Source: Glycomyces niveus (lineage in GTDB: Bacteria > Actinomycetota > Actinomycetes > Mycobacteriales > Micromonosporaceae). From it: 64,000 nucleotides of DNA. The stretch spans positions 335,135-399,134 of the forward strand of contig NZ_JAGFNP010000002.1 in the NCBI RefSeq assembly GCF_017592475.1. The letters are read 5' to 3'. The notes beneath the pieces were generated by a model that searched no databases, was not told the origin of the DNA, and was given only the letters and a program-made list of their open reading frames with translations. How positions within the stretch are numbered: the stretch's first letter is position 1; each line of letters opens with the position of its first letter. Position numbers and translations under genes: made by a program. Positions 18,342 through 25,928 of the stretch are shown here, in pieces.

Positions 18342-18980
18342 TCAGTAGGCGACGCAGATGCGGCGCTGGAAGGTCCGGGCGTCCTCGATCGCGTCGGCGA
18401 ACGCTACGGCGTAGTCGGCGATCGAGACGCGACTCTTCCCCTCCTGGTCCTTGAGGAGCTGGTCGCCGCCGACCCGGAACTCGCCGGTGCGCGGGCCCGG
18501 TTCGATCAGCGCCGCGGGCGACACGAACGTCCAGTCGAGACCGCCGACCGTGCGGTACAGGTCGAGCGCGGCCGACTGCGCGAGCGCGTTCGCCTTCCAC
18601 TGCGCCGGGAACTGCGGCGTCGACACGAGCGTCACGCCGGGCGCGACCTCCAGGCTCCCGGCCCCGCCGAGCACCACGAGGCGGCGGACCCCGGCCGCGG
18701 GCAGGGCCTCGATGAGGCTGCGGGCCGCCCCGAGGATCGTCTTCTCGTCGTTCTCCACGCCGACCTTCGGGCCTACCGCGCTGGCGACCGCGTCGTGGCC
18801 TTTGGCAAGGGCCGCAACGGCCTCGGCGTCGAGCACGTCGCAGGCCTCCCAGGACAGGCCGTGGCGGTCGGGGCCGGTTCCGGTGCGGCTCGCGGCGGTG
18901 ATCTCGTGGCCGCGGGCGAGCAGCTCGTCCCGGATGGCCGAGCCGATGTGGCCGTTCGCGCCGAACAGGAGGATCTTCAT
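18342..18980 (-). CDS. NAD(P)-binding reductase, atypical SDR
   Basis: Atypical short-chain dehydrogenase of 212 residues of the NAD(P)H-binding PF13460 type. The glycine motif KILLFGANGHIGSAI is at the N-terminus; SWEACDVLDAEAVAAL and RLVVLGGAGSL follow, and DWTFVSPAALIEPGPRTG is the usual substrate-side segment. The typical YxxxK pair is absent, as in BLVRB/YwnB-like proteins. ATG at 18980 has AAGGA upstream. The gene is 28 bp after the HpaB-type monooxygenase and 19 bp before the exporter. A reductive or isomerising tailoring step is plausible, but nothing more precise can be said. Confidence 0.85.
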   Translation of the reverse strand: MKILLFGANGHIGSAIRDELLARGHEITAASRTGTGPDRHGLSWEACDVLDAEAVAALAKGHDAVASAVGPKVGVENDEKTILGAARSLIEALPAAGVRRLVVLGGAGSLEVAPGVTLVSTPQFPAQWKANALAQSAALDLYRTVGGLDWTFVSPAALIEPGPRTGEFRVGGDQLLKDQEGKSRVSIADYAVAFADAIEDARTFQRRICVAY

Positions 18981-19008
18981 TGGACGGTTCCTTCTTCTCT
19001 GGTTGGGT

Positions 19009-20550
19009 TCACTCGGACCAGCGGCCGCGGGTCCAGCCGTTCAGGTCGTAGTCGGCCATGCAGCGGTCGACCAGGTCGCCGTAGTCGTCGAGGAGCCCGG
19101 CGGCGCGCGACCACGCGAGGGTGTCGAGCCGCACCTGGTCGGGCCCGCCCGCGTAGTTCAGCTCGTACAGCTCGTGGCGGCCGCCGAACTCGGTGCCGAG
19201 GGCGTCCCACGCGAGCTTGAACAGGCGCACCCGCTCCTCGCTGGACCCGGCCGAGCCGCGGTAGAAGCGGTCGAGGAGGGGCCGCAGTTCGCCGTTGAGC
19301 ATGTCCGCGCCGCTCGCCGGGGTCATGATGAGCGCCGCGGCCAGGTGCTCCTCGAAGAACCGGTGCGTGCGTTCCCACGACAGCGGCGCGAGGGCCCGGT
19401 ATCCGGCGGCGTACGCCATCTTCGGCAGCACGGTCCCTTCCGGGCCGGGCTCGGGGTCGGCGGCCATGGCGGTGGTGACGGCCTCGGTGACGTGCCGCCA
19501 GGCGAGGAGCTCGCCGAGCCCGGCCTGGACGCCGCGGAAGGAGTGGGTGCCGTTCAGCCGCGTGCCCTTGTCGAGGATCCCGGCCATGAACTCGAGTTTC
19601 ACGGCCATGCGGATGGCGCCCTGGAAGAACCCGCGCGAGAGCAGCCCCGAGCGCGGGAAGTACTCGTGGACCTTCTCGGTGTCGCGGTAGATGAGGACGT
19701 TCTCCCAGGGGATGAACGCCTTGTCGAAGATGAGCACCGAGTCGTTCTCGTCGAAGCGGCTCGACAGGGGGTTGTCGTAGGGGCTGTTGGCCTTCATCTC
19801 GTAGGAGGGGCGGCACACGACCTTCATGCCGGGGGTGTTCATCGGTGCGATGAACGCCAGCGCCAGGTCCTCGGCCTTGCCCTTCTCGAGGTTCGCGAGG
19901 TGGATCTGGCCGACGAACGCCGCGTGCGTGAGCGCCGAGGCGGTGGCCATGAGCTTCGCGCCGTCCACCACGATGCCGCCGTCGCGCTCCTCGACCACGC
20001 GGACGTACACGTCGCGCACGTCGTGGGCGGCCTTGTTGCGGTCCACCGGCGGGTTCACGATGGCGTGGCTGATGGACAGGCCCTGCTTCGCGTACCGCTC
20101 GTACCAGCCGCGGGCGCTGTCGCCGAACGGCTCGTAGAAGTCGTGCGTGACCGCGAGCCCGGCCATGAACGAGGCCTTGTAGTCGGGGGTGCGGTTCATG
20201 AACCCGTAGCTCATCCGGGCCCACAGGTCGATGGCCTCGCGGGCCTTCATCAGGTCCTCGGCCGATCGCGCGGGCGTGAAGAACCGGTGCACGCGGTTGC
20301 CCGTGTGCGGGTCGACGGTGGTCATCGTGTCGGCGGTCTTCGGGTCGTGCAGGGCGTCGTAGAGGTGCGCGGTGGACCTTGCGGCCTGTTTGAACGCCGG
20401 GTGGTCCACGACGTCCGCGACGCGCTCGCCGTAGAGGTACACCTCGCGGCCGTCGCGGAGGCTTTCCAGGTAGGCGTCGCCGGTGAGCAGTTCGTTCGGC
20501 GCTTCCTGCGCCGCCGCCTGCGTCCGTTCCGCCTGCGCCATGTCTACCAA
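19009..20550 (-). CDS. FADH2-dependent monooxygenase, HpaB family
   Basis: Large component of a two-component aromatic hydroxylase (4-hydroxyphenylacetate 3-monooxygenase oxygenase family), 513 residues, close to the usual 480-520. It has the N-terminal helix-rich domain (LTGDAYLESLRDGREVYLYGERV), the barrel with ARMSYGFMNRTPDYKAS and SHAIVNPPVDRNK, and the acyl-CoA-dehydrogenase-like C-terminal domain. It uses reduced flavin from a separate reductase; the HpaC-like protein at 8077 is the only candidate here. TTG at 20550 is favoured because GAAGGGA lies 7 bp upstream; ATG at 20541 has no spaced ribosome site. It is the first gene of HpaB-SDR-MFS-methyltransferase. A phenolic substrate is probable. 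Confidence 0.92.
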   Translation of the reverse strand: MVDMAQAERTQAAAQEAPNELLTGDAYLESLRDGREVYLYGERVADVVDHPAFKQAARSTAHLYDALHDPKTADTMTTVDPHTGNRVHRFFTPARSAEDLMKAREAIDLWARMSYGFMNRTPDYKASFMAGLAVTHDFYEPFGDSARGWYERYAKQGLSISHAIVNPPVDRNKAAHDVRDVYVRVVEERDGGIVVDGAKLMATASALTHAAFVGQIHLANLEKGKAEDLALAFIAPMNTPGMKVVCRPSYEMKANSPYDNPLSSRFDENDSVLIFDKAFIPWENVLIYRDTEKVHEYFPRSGLLSRGFFQGAIRMAVKLEFMAGILDKGTRLNGTHSFRGVQAGLGELLAWRHVTEAVTTAMAADPEPGPEGTVLPKMAYAAGYRALAPLSWERTHRFFEEHLAAALIMTPASGADMLNGELRPLLDRFYRGSAGSSEERVRLFKLAWDALGTEFGGRHELYELNYAGGPDQVRLDTLAWSRAAGLLDDYGDLVDRCMADYDLNGWTRGRWSE

Positions 20551-20632
20551 GGTCGTTTCCCTTCGCTCGGGCCCGGCGCGATCGCGCGGGAGGGGTGCGT
20601 CCGGGAAGCGTATGTGCGGCGGGGGCACGCGA

Positions 20633-20663
20633 ATGGCCGATTCGCGCACGGCGAATCGGCCAT
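20633..20663. repeat. 13-bp perfect inverted repeat upstream of HpaB gene
   Basis: Arms ATGGCCGATTCGC and GCGAATCGGCCAT flank a 5-nt loop GCACG. It lies 34 bp past the stop of the membrane-protein gene and 83 bp before the HpaB start. There is no T-run, so it is either a factor-dependent/hairpin terminator or an operator of the HpaB promoter. Confidence 0.7.
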
Positions 20664-20696
20664 ACCCGCGCAGGCGGGCGGGGGTTCGGGAACTCC

Positions 20697-21164
20697 TTAG
20701 AGCGAGGCCTTCCCGGTCCGGTGGGGGACCGGGGCCGGCTCGGGGATGTTGGCGGCGAGCGCCATGACCGATCCGGCCGCGAGCAGGAGCAGCCCGATCG
20801 CGGCGACGACCTCGCCCGAGGCGAGCGAGCCCGCCGGGAGGTCTTCGCTGATGCGCAGGTCGCTGCCGTACAGGATCATCGCGCCCGCGAGGCCGCCGAA
20901 GGCCCACACGGTGCGGGTCTCGTGGGTGTGCAGCGTGAAGTACAGGGCGCACCACACGACGAGCAGCAGCATGAGGCCGAGGGCCATCAGGTGCGTCCGG
21001 GTGTCCGGCTGGACGCCGGCGACGCCGGAGAGGTGCCAGTAGTCGAGCGAGCCGCCTCCGGTGTCGACCCACGGCATGAACATCGAGCCGACCATGAGGG
21101 CCGAGCCGCCGAGGGCGGCCAGGCCGCCGATGCGGGAGTACGGGGTCGAGGGCGTGCGCTCCAT
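20697..21164 (-). CDS. Four-helix small membrane protein
   Basis: Unrecognised membrane protein of 155 residues. Four hydrophobic segments can be seen: about 12-31, 58-78, 85-103 and 117-140. The loop after the first has MFMPWVDTGGGSLDYWHLSG, resembling small actinobacterial integral proteins that begin with a PW(V/I)xxG motif. ATG at 21164 has GGAGGT 6 bp upstream, better than the longer frame. It follows the 21296-22120 gene by 131 bp on the same strand and precedes a 13-bp inverted repeat. I see no catalytic motif. Confidence 0.75.
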   Translation of the reverse strand: MERTPSTPYSRIGGLAALGGSALMVGSMFMPWVDTGGGSLDYWHLSGVAGVQPDTRTHLMALGLMLLLVVWCALYFTLHTHETRTVWAFGGLAGAMILYGSDLRISEDLPAGSLASGEVVAAIGLLLLAAGSVMALAANIPEPAPVPHRTGKASL

Positions 21165-21295
21165 CTTCCACCTCCGGGAGAGATCCGCTGGTGTCTCAAG
21201 CGCACCACCGCAGCACGCCGCCGTCAACGTTCTTGACGGGTTATTGACGCCAAAGGGACGGATCTGTCGGCAACCGGACAGATCGGCATCGAGGC

Positions 21296-22120
21296 TCATC
21301 TATTCGCGGCGAGCCTGACCAGGTGGGCGTGGGCGTACTCGCAGACGACGGCGTGGCGGTAGACCGCGTGCGGCACGTCGGCGTTGGAGTCGGCGCGGAT
21401 CGAGAGGTCGCCGTTCTGCCAGCGCAGGAACACCGGGTCGCCGGTGAGGTCGGCGAGGATGGCGAGGATCGAGTCGTCGAACCGCATGGAGTGCACGGCC
21501 CGCCGGTACTCGTCGGGGGTGAGGCAGGCGGCGAACGGGAGGTTCATGAGGCACAGGGCGGTCTGGATGTCGAGGCGCAGCAGCCGGAACCGGTGCGCCT
21601 CGGGGTCGAGCGGCGGCATGTCGAGGTCCGAGAAGTCGAGCGGGCCGACGCGGGTCGTGTCGAGGGCGGCGAGGACCTGGTAGACGTTGATGTCGTGTTC
21701 GATGACGGCCCGGTCGCCGAGCCCGGCGAGGTTCACGGGCCGGAGGGCGACGGGGTCGATCGCGGTGGCGGTGTTGCGGACGATGAAGTTGAGGAGGTTC
21801 GTCTCGATCACGAAGTGGCGGATGAGGAGTTCGACGGCGAGCGGGGAGACGAACCGGCGCAGGAACCACAGGCAGAGCCGGTCCATGAGCCGGTGCGCGG
21901 TCCAGCGCACCGGCGTCAGGCGTTTGAGGGCGACGATGACGAGCGCGAGCACCCGCGAGACGGGCCGCAGGACCGGGTAGATCCAGGTGCGGGTCCACTG
22001 CCGCTGGTCGTCGGTGACCATGCGGGCGACCTCGGGTTCGAGGGGCATCGCGGGGTCGCGGACCATCGCGTCCCACATGGGAGGGTCGGCGAGCGGCCCG
22101 CTGGGCGCCTGCTCAGACAT
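21296..22120 (-). CDS. Unrecognised protein coupled to the synthase fusion
   Basis: I do not recognise this 274-residue protein. The N-terminal third contains an amphipathic, hydrophobic run around WIYPVLRPVSRVLALVIVAL and a basic patch (RLTPVRWTAHRLMDRL), suggesting membrane association. Later parts are soluble, with FVIETNLLNFIVRNTATAI, a His/Asp pair in VIEHDINVYQVL and a C-terminal HAVVCEYAHAHLVRL. Its ATG lies inside the 3' end of the synthase-fusion gene (8-nt overlap), so the two are co-translated and probably act together. Candidate histidines and acidic residues could bind metal, but no known motif is met. Confidence 0.75.
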   Translation of the reverse strand: MSEQAPSGPLADPPMWDAMVRDPAMPLEPEVARMVTDDQRQWTRTWIYPVLRPVSRVLALVIVALKRLTPVRWTAHRLMDRLCLWFLRRFVSPLAVELLIRHFVIETNLLNFIVRNTATAIDPVALRPVNLAGLGDRAVIEHDINVYQVLAALDTTRVGPLDFSDLDMPPLDPEAHRFRLLRLDIQTALCLMNLPFAACLTPDEYRRAVHSMRFDDSILAILADLTGDPVFLRWQNGDLSIRADSNADVPHAVYRHAVVCEYAHAHLVRLAANR

Positions 22121-23966
22121 GGTCGAGTTCTTCCAGTTGCAGGGCGTAGAGGCGGGCGACGGTCTTGGCGGTCTTGACGATGGCGTCGGCGGCAGCGGCG
22201 TCGATGCGGGGCGAGCCCAGGATCGCCTGGAGCTTCGCGAAGTGGTCGTCGTCGGCTTCGCCGTGGTAGGCGAGGAAGCTGACCTGGTCGTCGCGCAGGC
22301 CGAGGGTCGCCTTGAAACGGGCGGCCCAGCCGGAGGCCTTGCCGGTGCCGAGGCCTTCGATGATGAACATCGCGCCGAGGAGCCCGATGGGTTCGGGTTG
22401 GCTCGCGGTGTGGAACATGTACGCGGACAGCGCTTCCGAGCCGATGTTCTTCTCGCCGGCGCGGATGTCCTCGATGGAGCCGCCGCAGGCGGCGTAGTCG
22501 CGTTCGATCATCATGAAGTCGCGGTGCTCTTCGGCGGCGTGGCCGATGGCGGCGCTGCGCAGGTCGAACAGGTCGACGGAGAAGTTGGAGGCGGCGCGGG
22601 AGATCCAGCGGGCCCCGTCGGCGACCTGCTGGCGCAGGTTGAACAGGAGCCGCCGGTAGTCCTCGAGCGTGGCGGTCCCCTCGCTGAGGCGGCGCATGAC
22701 GGGCACCTGGTCGAGTCGCTGCTCGAACTCCTGCCAGACGGCGTCGAGCCGGTCGCGGATGCTTCCCGACCGCGGCTCGACGCGGGCGACGACCGGCGCG
22801 ACCTCCTGCGCCGCAACGGGTGCGGCGACCGGCACGACCGTCGGATCCTCCTCTGCGGAACCATCCACACAGGTCAGATGTGCGAAGCCGAATGAGAACC
22901 GGCCCGATTCGGGCACGGCCAGGAGCACGGTCTGGCCCGGCTCGAACCGGCCGGTCCGCCAGCACTCCTCGAGGGCGATGAAGATCGAGGCCGCGCCGGT
23001 GTTCCCGCGCGTCTCGAGGTTGGAGAACCACCGGCCCGTGTCGATCTGGGCGCCCGCGGCGGCGAGCTGGTCGAAGACGATGTCGCGGAACGCGTTCGTC
23101 GAGTAGTGGCACAGCACGTGGTCGAGCTTGCCGAGGTCGATGAGGCCCTCGCGGGCGAGCGCCTGGAACTCGCGCAGCCCGGCCTCGGCGAGGGCGCCGA
23201 GGGCGCTGGTGTCCTGGCGCAGCAGCATCATCCCGGCCTGTTCGGCCGCGGCGGCGCTGCCCATGTCCTGCCAGGTGCGGCCCGCGACGGGAGCGGCGCC
23301 TTCGCCCATGCCCGCGCGCATGCACACCGGGTGGGCGTGGGCGAGCGAGACGGTGCGGACCCAGTCGACGCGCAGTGAGGGCCGGTCGGGGCGCGGCCGC
23401 CCCTCCACGAGTACGGCCCCGGCGCCGTCGGAGAGCATCCAGCGCAGGAAGTGCGCGTCGCCGTCGCCGCCGCCGTTGAACCGTGAGCTGCGCAGCCACC
23501 GGCTGGAGAGCTCGCTGCCGACGACGGCCGCGCGCCGGCGGTCGCCCAGGCGCACTTTCGCCACGGCCGCATCGAGGGCGGCGAGGCTCGAGGAGCACAC
23601 CCCGGCGGCCGAGAGCACCTGCATCGGGCCGCCTCCCAAGCGGCCGTGGACCATCGACGCGAACCCGGGGACGAGGAGGTCGCCCTGGGTGGTCGCGGTC
23701 GCGAGCATGTCGAGGTCGGCGGCGCCCAGGCCGCGCTCGTCCAAGGCGGCGTGGAGCGCGTTCGCGGCCAGCTCCTCGTTCAGCTCGGTCGTGCGCCCCT
23801 GCGCGTCGAGGGCGTAGTGGCGCTTGGCGATCCCGTTGGCGGCGAGGATGCGGCGTCGCAGCCGGTCGCCGCGCGCGTCGACGCCGCCGAGGCGCGCCGC
23901 GATCTCGTCGTTGCCGACCGGGGGACCGGGGAGGTACGCGCCCGCGGCGGTGATGTAGGCGTTCAT
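22113..23966 (-). CDS. Ketoacyl synthase III fused to heme-oxygenase-like diiron oxidase
   Basis: Two-domain protein of 617 residues. Residues 1 to about 355 are a FabH/KASIII thiolase-fold enzyme with an apparently intact triad: Cys in GVCSSSLAAL (about 124), His in LCHYSTNAF (about 287) and Asn in ETRGNTGAAS (about 322). After an Ala/Val/Pro linker, residues about 380-617 form an iron-containing redox enzyme of the heme-oxygenase-like fold. It has the metal-binding-type segments HAAEEHRDFMMIERD (about 476-490) and YHGEADDDHF (about 567-576). Start ATG 23966 is chosen, with alternatives at 23975 and 23996. The KASIII would condense an acyl-CoA; the oxidase would then act on the same chain. 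The reaction is inference. Confidence 0.85.
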   Translation of the reverse strand: MNAYITAAGAYLPGPPVGNDEIAARLGGVDARGDRLRRRILAANGIAKRHYALDAQGRTTELNEELAANALHAALDERGLGAADLDMLATATTQGDLLVPGFASMVHGRLGGGPMQVLSAAGVCSSSLAALDAAVAKVRLGDRRRAAVVGSELSSRWLRSSRFNGGGDGDAHFLRWMLSDGAGAVLVEGRPRPDRPSLRVDWVRTVSLAHAHPVCMRAGMGEGAAPVAGRTWQDMGSAAAAEQAGMMLLRQDTSALGALAEAGLREFQALAREGLIDLGKLDHVLCHYSTNAFRDIVFDQLAAAGAQIDTGRWFSNLETRGNTGAASIFIALEECWRTGRFEPGQTVLLAVPESGRFSFGFAHLTCVDGSAEEDPTVVPVAAPVAAQEVAPVVARVEPRSGSIRDRLDAVWQEFEQRLDQVPVMRRLSEGTATLEDYRRLLFNLRQQVADGARWISRAASNFSVDLFDLRSAAIGHAAEEHRDFMMIERDYAACGGSIEDIRAGEKNIGSEALSAYMFHTASQPEPIGLLGAMFIIEGLGTGKASGWAARFKATLGLRDDQVSFLAYHGEADDDHFAKLQAILGSPRIDAAAADAIVKTAKTVARLYALQLEELDHV

Positions 23967-24074
23967 GCCCTCCATTTGACAGCGCCGCAGGGACATCGCG
24001 CATCGGCGCTTCTACTCAACATGAGGGGCCGAAAGTACTCAGCGCCGCCGGGCCGCCCGGCCGCCGCAACTCGC

Positions 24075-24713
24075 TCAGTCGCCGTCGATGCCCTGCTCGA
24101 TCGCGTACCGCACCAGCTGCGACCGGTTGTGCAGCTGGAGCTTCGAGAGGATGTGCTGCACATGGTTCTGCACGGTCCGCGGCGACAGCGTGAGCCTCGC
24201 GGCGATCTCCTTGTACCCCAGACCCTTCGCGACCAGCCGCAGGACCTCGGTCTCCCGGTCCGACAACTGCGGCCGCTCCTCGGGCTCGGGCGCGTTCGCC
24301 AGTCGCCGGTACTCGCCCAGGACCAGTCCTGCCAGGCCCGGCGTGAACACCGCGTCCCCTGCCGCCACCCGCTCCACCGCGTCGGCGAGCTCCGCGGGCG
24401 ACGCCGACTTCACCAGGTACCCGCGCGCACCGGCCTTGATGGCCTCCAGCACATCCGACGACTCTCCGCTCGCCGACAGCACCAGGACCGCGGTGGGGCA
24501 GTCCTCGCCCAGGCCTTGGAGCACCCCCACCCCCGAGAGTCCCGGCAGCTGCAGGTCCAGGATCGCCACGTCCGGTCGCAGCGACCGGATCCCTTCCAGG
24601 GCCGCCCGGCCCTCCCCGAACACCGCGAGCACCTCGTGCCCGGCCCCGGTCAGGTCCCGGCCGATCGCCTCCCTCCATATCGGATGGTCATCGACCACGA
24701 CGAGCGTCGCCAC
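24075..24713 (-). CDS. NarL/LuxR-type response regulator
   Basis: DNA-binding response regulator of 212 residues. The receiver starts LVVVDDHPIWREAIG, with phospho-acceptor Asp in AILDLQLPG (about D53) and Lys in GYLVKSASP. The C-terminal LuxR HTH is LSDRETEVLRLVAKGLGYKE through SPRTVQNHVQHILSKL. GTG at 24713 has GGGAGG 5 bp upstream, better than the GTG at 24740. Its start lies inside the 3' end of the kinase gene (26-nt overlap), which fixes the pairing. Targets may include the inverted repeats in the kinase/Hsp70 divergent promoter. Confidence 0.93.
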   Translation of the reverse strand: MATLVVVDDHPIWREAIGRDLTGAGHEVLAVFGEGRAALEGIRSLRPDVAILDLQLPGLSGVGVLQGLGEDCPTAVLVLSASGESSDVLEAIKAGARGYLVKSASPAELADAVERVAAGDAVFTPGLAGLVLGEYRRLANAPEPEERPQLSDRETEVLRLVAKGLGYKEIAARLTLSPRTVQNHVQHILSKLQLHNRSQLVRYAIEQGIDGD

Positions 24714-25830
24714 CGGCACCTCCCGCCTCAATCTCGACACGCGGCACGCGCATCTCCACCTCCGTGCCCTCCCCGGGTGCCGAGAAGAACTCGGCGCTCC
24801 CGCCCAGCTCCCTGATCCGGCCCCGGATCGACTGCGTCACACCCAGACGGCCTTCCGCGGCCGCCGCCGCCAGCCGCTCGGGCGCGAACCCCGGCCCGTC
24901 GTCGCGGACGCTCACCGTGACCGCCTCCCCGTCGTCCTCCAGCAGCAGCCACACTCGCGTCGCCGCAGGGCAGTGCTCCCGCACATTGTCGACCGCGCTC
25001 GCCACCGCCGCCGCGAACTGCCGCGCGGTCTCGGCCGGCAGCAGCACCGGCGTCGCCGGGGCCGCCACCGTCACGTCCGGTCCTTCATGGCGCCCGAGGA
25101 GCTCGCGCAGGTCCCGCTGCCCGTCCAGCGGCCGCCGGTACGACGCGGACCGGATGAGCGCCCGCAGCGCCTCCTCCTGGCGCCCGGCGAGCCGCCCCAG
25201 TTCGGCGGCCTCGCCGCCGATCTCGCTGCCGCGCCGCTGCACCAGCGCCAGCACCTGGAGCACCGAGTCGTGGATGTCCCGGGCCAGCCGCTCACGCTCG
25301 CGCGCGGCCGCGTTCCGCTCGGCGGCCTCGCGCATCCGCTGCTCGGCCACGACCCCGAGCCGCACCAGGTGCCCGGCCGCGAACCCGGTGAGCACCAAGA
25401 GGACCGCCTCGTTCACGGTGCTGGAGTGGACGCCGCCGCGGAAGGCCATCCCCGCGACCGCCACCACCGCGCCCGCGATCGCCCCCGACCGCCGGCCCCA
25501 GGCCGCGGCCCACGCCAGCACCGCCCCGGCCATCCACGGCCCCACCGACACCGGCACCCCGCCCCCGGCCTGCGCCAGCGCCCACGAGGACGCCCCGACG
25601 GCCGCCACGGTCACCGCCAAGTCCGCGTACAGCGCCTTCGGCTCGTACCCGCGCCGCCGGTACCACTCGGTCGCCGCCCACGTCCAGACCAGGAGCGCCA
25701 CGACCAGCAGCGCCCCCCAGACCGGGCGCAGGAGCGAGTCGAACGCGAACGCGCCCAGCAGTATCGGGTAGCCGAGCGCGACGTACCGGAACACCGTGTT
25801 CGCCCGCCGCAGCTGCACCTGAATACCCAC
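24688..25830 (-). CDS. Membrane sensor histidine kinase (HisKA_3, MacS-like)
   Basis: NarL-class sensor kinase of 380 residues. Five or so hydrophobic helices fill residues 10-160, with very short loops, so sensing is probably within the membrane. The dimerisation box reads ERLARDIHDSVLQVLALVQ with phospho-His about 187, followed by the HATPase domain (AVASAVDNVREHCPAA for the N box, DDGPGFAPERL for G1). The membrane part followed by HisKA_3 resembles the MacS/DUF5931 group. GTG at 25830 has GGGAG 9 bp upstream. It is divergent from the Hsp70-like gene with 98 bp between starts. Confidence 0.92.
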   Translation of the reverse strand: MGIQVQLRRANTVFRYVALGYPILLGAFAFDSLLRPVWGALLVVALLVWTWAATEWYRRRGYEPKALYADLAVTVAAVGASSWALAQAGGGVPVSVGPWMAGAVLAWAAAWGRRSGAIAGAVVAVAGMAFRGGVHSSTVNEAVLLVLTGFAAGHLVRLGVVAEQRMREAAERNAAARERERLARDIHDSVLQVLALVQRRGSEIGGEAAELGRLAGRQEEALRALIRSASYRRPLDGQRDLRELLGRHEGPDVTVAAPATPVLLPAETARQFAAAVASAVDNVREHCPAATRVWLLLEDDGEAVTVSVRDDGPGFAPERLAAAAAEGRLGVTQSIRGRIRELGGSAEFFSAPGEGTEVEMRVPRVEIEAGGAGGDARRGR

Positions 25831-25863
25831 CCGCGCATTCTCCCAGGCGCCCCGGAAGCACAC

Positions 25864-25909
25864 GGGTCCAAGCGGAACCGCGGTTCCCTACATCCCATCC
25901 GCTGGACCC
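25864..25909. promoter_or_regulatory. Nested inverted repeats between kinase and Hsp70 genes
   Basis: An outer imperfect repeat pairs GGGTCCAAGCGGA (25864-25876) with TCCGCTGGACCC (25898-25909) with one bulged base. Inside it is a perfect 14-bp palindrome GGAACCGCGGTTCC (25874-25887). It fills half of the 98-bp divergent promoter region. It could be an operator or an mRNA hairpin; a binder is not identified. Confidence 0.55.
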
Positions 25910-25928
25910 AGGTCACTACAGTTGCGGC

